Shown: one piece after another, positions 58,354 through 64,000 of the stretch | How the letters are laid out: each line of letters starts with the position of its first letter | Position numbering within the stretch: the first letter of the stretch is position 1 | From: Solirubrum koreensis | Lineage (GTDB): Bacteria; Bacteroidota; Bacteroidia; Cytophagales; Hymenobacteraceae | Assembly: GCF_039541855.1 (NCBI RefSeq) | Contig: NZ_BAABHA010000002.1 | Location: forward strand, 124,001-188,000 | Direction: 5' to 3' | DNA: 64,000 bases | Notes under the pieces: model-generated | The model's database searches: none | Seen by the model: only the letters and a program-made list of their open reading frames with translations | Told to the model about the DNA's origin: nothing | Position numbers and translations under genes: made by a program

Positions 58354-59203
58354 GCGCCGCGCCTTTACCAGCCGCTCGCGGCTGGTTGGCCTGGTGCTGT
58401 GCGGCGCGGCCTTCACCTGTACGGTTGTCGCCGCGCCGCAACCCACGGCCGTACGGCAGCCGCCTGCCGTGCGCAAGTTGCCCCCGCCCCTCACCCCCAC
58501 CGATTCGGTTGGTTCGCGCCGCCCCAAAGCGGAGGCGGCACCCGTAATCCTGCCTACCGACCGCAGCACGCCCGTGCAGCTGCGCCGGCCCGAACCGGAA
58601 CGGCTGCAGGCCTATCGGGCGCAATCCGCTTTCCGGTACGTGGAACCAAGGCACAAGCCGCGCGGCGCCTGGGACCTGTTTTGGTGGCGGTTTGGTCAGT
58701 GGTGGTCGAGCCTGTTCGACGGGCCGGGCTACGACCGGTGGGGCCGCTACACGGTTTACGGAGCGTTTGGTCTGGCTTTGCTGTACGCCCTCATGCGCCT
58801 GCTGCGCCTCGACCTGACGGGCGCCCTGGGCCGGGCTCCGCGCACCGTACCCCTCGCCTACGACACGGCGCCCGAAGACATTCACGCCGATGACCTGCTG
58901 CCCCGCCTAACCGAAGCCGAAACCACGGGCAACTTTCGGGTGGCCGTGCGCCTGGGCTACCTATTGGTGCTGCGCAGCCTGGCCGAGCGGCACTTGGTGC
59001 AGTGGCAGCCCGAGAAAACCAACCACGATTACGTGCACGAGTTGGCCGGCACACCCTGGCAGCAGGGCTTTGCCACGCTTACCAGGCAATTTGAGTACGC
59101 CTGGTACGGCGAGCAGCCACTCACCGCCGCGCAGTACGCCGCCGTGCGCGAAACCCGCCACGCGTTCGAACGCCATTTCAGCCCCGCCTCCGCCCGCGCA
59201 TGA
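58334..59203 (+). CDS. DUF4129 domain membrane protein
   Basis: A 289-residue protein: an exported N-terminal segment with signal-like LVGLVLCGAAFTCTVVAA, a Pro/Arg-rich middle, one TM helix (about 155-175, YTVYGAFGLALLYALMRLLR), then the C-terminal DUF4129 region with RLGYLLVLRSLAERHLVQW and FEYAWYGEQPLTAAQY. ATG 58334 is used. It overlaps the preceding gene by 20 bases and the following gene by 4 bases (ATGA). Confidence 0.85.
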   Translation: MKKASIKRRAFTSRSRLVGLVLCGAAFTCTVVAAPQPTAVRQPPAVRKLPPPLTPTDSVGSRRPKAEAAPVILPTDRSTPVQLRRPEPERLQAYRAQSAFRYVEPRHKPRGAWDLFWWRFGQWWSSLFDGPGYDRWGRYTVYGAFGLALLYALMRLLRLDLTGALGRAPRTVPLAYDTAPEDIHADDLLPRLTEAETTGNFRVAVRLGYLLVLRSLAERHLVQWQPEKTNHDYVHELAGTPWQQGFATLTRQFEYAWYGEQPLTAAQYAAVRETRHAFERHFSPASARA

Positions 59204-60462
59204 GCAAGTTCCGCATGTACTTACTGGGCTTGGCGCTGCTGTTCGTGGGCTTTGTGGCCGTGGAATACTTTCGCCCTACGCCCACCAACTGGTCGCCCAC
59301 CTTCATCAACCGCGACCGAATTCCCTATGGCACCTACGTGCTTTACGACCTGCTGCCCAGCCTGTTTCCGGGCCAGCCGGTGCGCACCATTCGGCAGCCC
59401 ATTGCCAATCAGCTTCTGCCCAAGCTAGGCCACGACGTACTGCCCGATTCGGGTTTAACCGAAAAGAGCCCGGAACTGCTGACGCAGCAAGCCAACTACT
59501 TGTTCGTTGACAACAGTTTTACGTGCAGCCGCCTCGATGGCGAAACGCTGCTGCGCTACGTGGCCCGCGGCAACACCGCTTTCATCGCCGCTGAATACTT
59601 TGATGAGCAACTGGCCGATACGCTGCGCTTCCACATGGAAACGGCAACGGATATCGACAGCATCTTGGCTCGGCAGGAGCGCACGGCGCCCACGCGCCAA
59701 ACCCTGGTGCAGCTCGCAAACCCCGGTTTTGCCAAGCGCCGGTTTTCGTTTCCGGAAACCGAGGTAGAATGGTTCTTCCAGGCCGACAGCGCCTGCCGGG
59801 CCACTGCGCTGGCCACCGACGCGCAGCGCCGGCCGGTGCTGCTGCGGGTACCCTTCGGCCAGGGCTTTTTTTACTTGAGCAGCACCCCCAAGCTGTTCAG
59901 CAACGTGGCCCTGCTCCGCCCGGGCGCAGCCGATTACGCCTTCGCGGCCTTGTCGTACCTGCCGGCGCGGCCGGTGTTCTGGGACGAGTACCAGAAGCAA
60001 GGGCCGCTGGGCGAGCAGTCGTTGCTGCGGGTGCTGAAGGAGCACCTGGCTTTGCGTACGGCCGGCTGGCTGCTGCTGGTGGGCGCGGTGCTGTTTCTGG
60101 TGTTCGAAGCCAAGCGGCGGCAGCGCATTATTCCCATTGTGAAGCCCTTACCGAACACCACGCTGCTGTTCACCCGCAACGTAGCCTCCCTCTACCGGCA
60201 AGGCCGCGACCATCACGCCATTGCGGCCCAAAAAACCGAGCTATTTCTGGAGTACCTGCGCACGCGCTTCCACGAAAAAACCGACCACCTCGACGACGAG
60301 GCCTTCCGCGAGCGGCTGGCCCAGAAATCAGGCGTGGCCCGCGAGCAGGTTAACGAGCTGATGCGTCAGCTCAATTTTACCCGCACGGCTCCGCGCATCG
60401 ACGACCACCAACTGTTGCACCTCAGCGAGTTAATGCGCCGCTTCCGGCGCACGGCGCGCTAA
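59200..60462 (+). CDS. DUF4350 domain membrane protein
   Basis: A 420-residue protein with TM segments at about 6-24 and 285-305. The large extracytoplasmic part contains the DUF4350 pattern RIPYGTYVLYDLLPSLFPGQPVRTIRQPI. A cytosolic, helical C-terminus follows (from about RNVASLYRQGRDHHAIAAQKTELFL). Typical position is next to a MoxR ATPase, as here. The function is unknown. Confidence 0.88.
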   Translation: MSKFRMYLLGLALLFVGFVAVEYFRPTPTNWSPTFINRDRIPYGTYVLYDLLPSLFPGQPVRTIRQPIANQLLPKLGHDVLPDSGLTEKSPELLTQQANYLFVDNSFTCSRLDGETLLRYVARGNTAFIAAEYFDEQLADTLRFHMETATDIDSILARQERTAPTRQTLVQLANPGFAKRRFSFPETEVEWFFQADSACRATALATDAQRRPVLLRVPFGQGFFYLSSTPKLFSNVALLRPGAADYAFAALSYLPARPVFWDEYQKQGPLGEQSLLRVLKEHLALRTAGWLLLVGAVLFLVFEAKRRQRIIPIVKPLPNTTLLFTRNVASLYRQGRDHHAIAAQKTELFLEYLRTRFHEKTDHLDDEAFRERLAQKSGVAREQVNELMRQLNFTRTAPRIDDHQLLHLSELMRRFRRTAR

Positions 60463-60481
60463 GCTTTTTCTTTCGCTACCA

Positions 60482-61567
60482 ATGACCGAATCTGACAACG
60501 CTGCCCTGAACGCCGCCGAACCCGCGGCCGATGCAGCCACTACTCCGGCCCAGCCCTTCTCTCCGGAAGCTCCCGCCGGCAGCCCAACCACCCCGGAAGC
60601 CGCAGCGCCGTTCGGGCAGCGCACCGACCTCAGCCAATTAAGCGCCGCCGCCGCCCGCGTGCGTGATACGCTGGGCCAGCGCGTTATCGGCCAGCACGGC
60701 ATTGTGGAGCTGTTGCTCACGGCCCTGCTCGCCGACGGCCACGTGCTGCTGGAGGGCGTGCCCGGCGTGGCCAAAACCCTCATGGCTAAGCTGCTGGCCC
60801 GCTCCATCGACGTGCCATTCAGCCGCGTGCAGTTCACGCCCGACCTGATGCCCGCCGATGTACTAGGTACCTCTATTTTCCGGCCCCAGCACGGCGACTT
60901 TTCCTTCCGGCCCGGTCCTATTTTCGCCAGCGTGGTGCTCATCGACGAAATCAACCGCGCCCCGGCCAAAACCCAGGCGGCCCTGTTCGAGGTAATGGAG
61001 GAACGCCAGATGACCCACGACGGCGTGCGCCACGTGCTGCCCGAGCCCTTTGCGGTGCTGGCCACCCAAAACCCCGTGGAGCAGGAAGGCACCTACCGCC
61101 TGCCCGAAGCCCAGCTTGACCGTTTCCTGTTCAAAATAAGCGTGGGCTACCCCACGGCGGAGGAAGAAACGCGCATTCTGGAGCTGCATCACCAAGGCCC
61201 GAACGATTTGGCCGACATTCAGCCGGTGCTAACCGCTGCCGATATTGCGGCGCTGCGCCAGCAGGTGCGCCGCCAGCACGTAGAGCCCAAGCTGCTCGAC
61301 TACATGGCCCGGCTCGTTAGCCACACGCGCAACCATCCGGCTCTGTACCTCGGCGCTTCGCCCCGCGCTTCGCTGGCTTTGCTGAACGGCTCGAAAGCTC
61401 TGGCGGCCCTGCGTGGCCGCGACTTTGTGACGCCCGAAGATGTGCAGGAGCTGGCCCCGTCGGTACTCCGGCACCGCATTATGCTCACGCCCGAACGCGA
61501 GCTGGAAGGCCAGACGCCCGACGACGTGGTAAAGCAGCTGCTGCAGAGTCTGGAGGTGCCGCGCTAA
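60482..61567 (+). CDS. MoxR-family AAA+ ATPase
   Basis: A 361-residue AAA+ ATPase. An Ala/Pro-rich N-terminus (about 1-45) is followed by Walker A GVPGVAKT (92-99), Walker B in VVLIDEINRAPAKTQAAL, and the sensor segment VLATQNPVEQEGTYRLPEAQLDRF. MoxR ATPases act with von Willebrand or DUF58 proteins as chaperones for enzyme maturation or envelope functions. A DUF58 gene lies downstream, after one secreted-protein gene. Confidence 0.94.
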   Translation: MTESDNAALNAAEPAADAATTPAQPFSPEAPAGSPTTPEAAAPFGQRTDLSQLSAAAARVRDTLGQRVIGQHGIVELLLTALLADGHVLLEGVPGVAKTLMAKLLARSIDVPFSRVQFTPDLMPADVLGTSIFRPQHGDFSFRPGPIFASVVLIDEINRAPAKTQAALFEVMEERQMTHDGVRHVLPEPFAVLATQNPVEQEGTYRLPEAQLDRFLFKISVGYPTAEEETRILELHHQGPNDLADIQPVLTAADIAALRQQVRRQHVEPKLLDYMARLVSHTRNHPALYLGASPRASLALLNGSKALAALRGRDFVTPEDVQELAPSVLRHRIMLTPERELEGQTPDDVVKQLLQSLEVPR

Positions 61568-61620
61568 TGGTTATGCACGGTTTTCTGGTGGTTTACTCGT
61601 TTTGTTTCGCGTTCTAGTTT

Positions 61621-62256
61621 ATGACCGTATTTCGTTGGGCGTTTTCGGTAACGGCCTTCAACCGAATAAAAGTGGTTTTGATTCTGCTTGCAGGATTTGG
61701 CAGTACCGCCGCCCGGGCGCAGGCGCCGATTGATAGCGCTACGGTGGCCCGTTGCCTGACTGCGGCCACCGGCACCTATTTAGGCGCGCAAATAACCCAG
61801 GAGCGCGGCGTGGGCCGGTACGCAACTGTGTTGTACGGCTTGGGCGGGCACTACTCGTTTTACTCCACAACTTTACCCATTGGCGGCACACGCTTCGTGA
61901 ACGTGGTCGATCCGTCTTTTGGGCGTGACTATTCCACAGCTGCACTGGTGCCGTTTGCGCTGCTGGAGGGGCGCTGGTACACGTCTTTGCAGAAGCGTGC
62001 AACCCGGCAGAGAAACACCCGCCACAACGCCGCCAACTACCTCGGTTTGTTTGTGAAGCTGCCGCTAGCTTCGGGTCAGCTGATTGACGTGCCGAACCTG
62101 CAGCTTGCCCGCGTGGTGGGCTTGCGCTACGGTGTGCGCCGGAACCTGGGCAAACGCATCGGCGCCGAAGGCAGCTTGGGGGTTGCCAGCAAACTCAGTC
62201 GTTCCCAACGCACCGTATTGCCCCGGCTTGACGGTGGAGTATCTTGGCTATTTTAG
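61621..62256 (+). CDS. Secreted hypothetical protein
   Basis: A 211-residue protein. An N-terminal hydrophobic stretch (VVLILLAGFGSTAARA) ends in an ARA cleavage site. The mature part has beta-strand-like segments such as VLYGLGGHYSFYSTTL and LARVVGLRYGVRRNLG and may form a small outer-membrane barrel. No family is recognised. It is inserted between moxR and the DUF58 gene. Confidence 0.65.
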   Translation: MTVFRWAFSVTAFNRIKVVLILLAGFGSTAARAQAPIDSATVARCLTAATGTYLGAQITQERGVGRYATVLYGLGGHYSFYSTTLPIGGTRFVNVVDPSFGRDYSTAALVPFALLEGRWYTSLQKRATRQRNTRHNAANYLGLFVKLPLASGQLIDVPNLQLARVVGLRYGVRRNLGKRIGAEGSLGVASKLSRSQRTVLPRLDGGVSWLF

Positions 62257-62274
62257 GCGTTAAGCGCCGCCGGT

Positions 62275-63630
62275 ATGCGTAGTCTCTTTCTTACCTCGCG
62301 CTTCTTCGGGCTACTGGCCGCTTTGGCGACGGGTTTCGTGGTGGCGTTTTTTGTGCCGGTGCTGCTCGTTCCGCTGCAGGTGGCGCTGGGGTTATTTGTA
62401 GCCCTGGCCCTGCTCGATGGGGTGTTGCTGTACGCGCCCGGCACCGGCGGCAGCCGCGGCGGGGTAACGGCCCGGCGCGAGCTGGGCGACAAGCTGGCCA
62501 ACGGCTCCGACAACAACGTGCGCATCTGGCTCGATAACCAGTACCGCTTTCCGGTGGGCACGCAAACCATTGACGAGTTGCCTGCCCAGTTTCAGCGCCG
62601 CGACGCCCTGTTTACCACCGCCCTGCGCGCCGGCGAAAGCACCGTAATTCACTACCAGCTGCGCCCCACCCGGCGCGGCGAGTACCATTTTGGTGCGGTA
62701 AACGTGCTCGTAACTTCGCCCATCGGGCTGCTGCGTCGGCGGTTCCGGCACGAAACCGAGGGCCGGACGGTGCCCGTGTACCCATCGTTTTTGCAGATGC
62801 GCCAGTACGAGCTGCTGGCCGTTTCTAACCGACTGACCGAGGCCGGCGTGAAGCGCCTGCGCCGGGTGGGCCACAGCATGGAATTTGAGCAGCTGCGTCC
62901 CTATGCGCCCGGCGACGACCCGCGCACCGTGAACTGGCGCGCCACTGCCCGCCGCCGCAGCACCGGCGCCGATGCCCTAGTGGTAAACCATTACCAGGAC
63001 GAGCGCGCCCAGCAGGTGTACTGCCTCATCGACAAGGGCCGGGTGATGCGCATGCCGTTCGAGGGCCTAAGCCTGCTGGATTATGCCATCAATGCCACGC
63101 TCGTCATCAGCAACATTGCCTTGCACAAGCACGACAAAGCCGGTCTGATTACGTTTTCCGAGCGCGGGGGCACGGTGCTGGCCGCCGACCGCCGTCCCGA
63201 CCAACTCCGCCGCCTGCTCGATGCCCTGTATCGGCAAAAAACCCGCTACCTCGAGTCGGACTACGAGCGGCTGTACCTGGCCGTGCAGAAAAACGCCCGC
63301 CAGCGCAGCCTACTGATGCTGTTTACCAACTTCGAGTCGGTGAGCAGCCTGCAGCGCCAATTGCCGTATTTGCGCCAAATGGCCCGGCAACACCTGCTGC
63401 TGGTGGTGTTCTTCGAAAACACCGAGCTGCAGGCGTTCCTGGACACGCCGCCGTCCACTACCGAGGACGTGTACAACCAAACCATTGCCGAGAAATTCGC
63501 GCAGGAAAAGCGGCAAATCGTGCGCGAGTTGCAGCGCTACGGCATCCACGCCTTGCTCACGCCCCCGCAGCACCTCACCGTTAACGCCATTAACAAGTAC
63601 CTGGAATTCAAGTCGCGCGGCCTGATTTAG
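62275..63630 (+). CDS. DUF58 domain membrane protein
   Basis: A 451-residue protein with two N-terminal TM helices (about 7-27 and 31-51). A middle beta-sandwich follows, then the DUF58 signature around residues 200-260 (RPYAPGDDPRTVNWRATARRR). A von Willebrand-like fold runs to the end (YCLIDKGRVMRMPFEGLSLLDYAINAT), with MIDAS-like changes. DUF58 proteins are the usual MoxR partners. Confidence 0.93.
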   Translation: MRSLFLTSRFFGLLAALATGFVVAFFVPVLLVPLQVALGLFVALALLDGVLLYAPGTGGSRGGVTARRELGDKLANGSDNNVRIWLDNQYRFPVGTQTIDELPAQFQRRDALFTTALRAGESTVIHYQLRPTRRGEYHFGAVNVLVTSPIGLLRRRFRHETEGRTVPVYPSFLQMRQYELLAVSNRLTEAGVKRLRRVGHSMEFEQLRPYAPGDDPRTVNWRATARRRSTGADALVVNHYQDERAQQVYCLIDKGRVMRMPFEGLSLLDYAINATLVISNIALHKHDKAGLITFSERGGTVLAADRRPDQLRRLLDALYRQKTRYLESDYERLYLAVQKNARQRSLLMLFTNFESVSSLQRQLPYLRQMARQHLLLVVFFENTELQAFLDTPPSTTEDVYNQTIAEKFAQEKRQIVRELQRYGIHALLTPPQHLTVNAINKYLEFKSRGLI

Positions 63631-63644
63631 TGGCTGGCCATTGG

Positions 63645-63696
63645 GGCCTCACTCCCCGGCCCCCTCTCCCATGGAGAGGGGGCCGGGGGTGAGGCC
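63645..63696. repeat. Palindromic repeat before the GH20-like gene
   Basis: GGCCTCACTCCCCGGCCCCC pairs with GGGGGCCGGGGGTGAGGCC around CATGG, with two mismatches. The CTCACCCCCGGCCCCCTCTCC motif is a frequent dispersed repeat in high-GC Bacteroidota and may also act as a terminator for the DUF58 gene. Confidence 0.6.
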
Positions 63697-63791
63697 ACGG
63701 AAGATCCTGTACAACAAAGTCTCAGGCCCACCAACTGGCATTCGGCAAAGAAATTGCGTTCGGCTGCGGTGTTTCCCCGTAAACTCGCCCC

Positions 63792-64000
63792 ATGTTCCGT
63801 TTACTGCTGCTCCTGTTGCTGCTACCCTTCGCAGCGTTTGCCCAACCCACTAACACCCGCCAGCTGCTACCCGTACCCACCGTTACCCAGTGGGGCGCCG
63901 GGCGTTTCGCGCTGCCTGCCGCCTGGCGCGTGCGTTTCGCGGCCGAGCCTGACCCTTCGGTACGCCAGGCGGTGGAGCGGTTTAATAACTGGCTAAGCAC
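63792..64000 (+). CDS. Secreted glycoside hydrolase family 20-like protein (N-terminus only)
   Basis: The first 69 complete codons before the window ends. Signal peptide MFRLLLLLLLLPFAAFA is followed by LLPVPTVTQWGAGRFALPAAWRV, typical of the N-terminal domain of GH20 beta-hexosaminidases. The catalytic domain lies outside, so the call is provisional. Confidence 0.68.
   Translation, partial: MFRLLLLLLLLPFAAFAQPTNTRQLLPVPTVTQWGAGRFALPAAWRVRFAAEPDPSVRQAVERFNNWLS

Overview
The window is a GC-rich (by eye well over 55%) stretch of a Bacteroidota chromosome. Several features point to the Cytophagales/Hymenobacteraceae, most like Hymenobacter: -7 promoter boxes of the TAnnTTTG type, a type IX secretion (T9SS) C-terminal sorting domain, Bacteroidota-typical families (DUF5683, DUF3098, DUF2147, DUF6268, DUF6438, DUF4350, TamB-like), the gene orders parB-DUF5683-dapB-lepB and ftsX-DUF3098-uppP-truB-ribF, and a stand-alone cyanophycin synthetase. 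The genus is inferred from gene content, not from a marker search.

Layout. 1-8 kb: the parA N-terminus and an UPF0173 hydrolase leave to the left; then a peptide-binding lipoprotein, a proline/glycine-repeat DUF6438 lipoprotein, yidC and pyrG. 8.2-10.25 kb: an AT-rich island of three small orphan genes. Each gene is followed by a 130-200 bp imperfect palindrome with AAC...GTT core ends, which is the architecture of integron gene cassettes with attC sites, and there is no integrase in the window. This is the most interesting region. 10.3-12.5 kb: a GC-rich XRE-type regulator with TGTAGACT operators and small lineage-specific genes. 12.5-20.4 kb: outer-membrane/DUF2147 pair, PBP4-type peptidase, parB-DUF5683-dapB-lepB operon, ung. 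20.5-27.3 kb: apaG, methyltransferases, kdsA, a coiled-coil membrane protein and cphA.

27.5-37.9 kb: tRNA-Cys, rpsA, an alpha/beta hydrolase, a front-end-type fatty-acid desaturase, an HNH nuclease, an NlpC/P60 peptidase, smpB, a thioesterase, an Imm50-like orphan immunity gene and tsaD. 38-47.5 kb: a 1,525-residue TamB-like protein, then ftsX, DUF3098, uppP, truB, a zincin and ribF. 47.6-55.4 kb: a carboxypeptidase-regulatory-domain protein, a succinyl-CoA:3-ketoacid CoA-transferase whose two subunit genes are split by two small membrane-protein genes, a T9SS cargo protein, a GNAT-nitrilase fusion and a TonB-C-terminal protein. 55.5-63.6 kb: a conserved membrane/AAA+ cluster (RDD, SpoIIM-like, DUF4129, DUF4350, MoxR ATPase, DUF58). 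The window ends inside a secreted GH20-like gene.

Most genes are housekeeping (envelope biogenesis, translation, cofactor and nucleotide synthesis). The accessory signals are the cassette array, the Imm50-like gene between REP-like repeats, and several long palindromic repeats.
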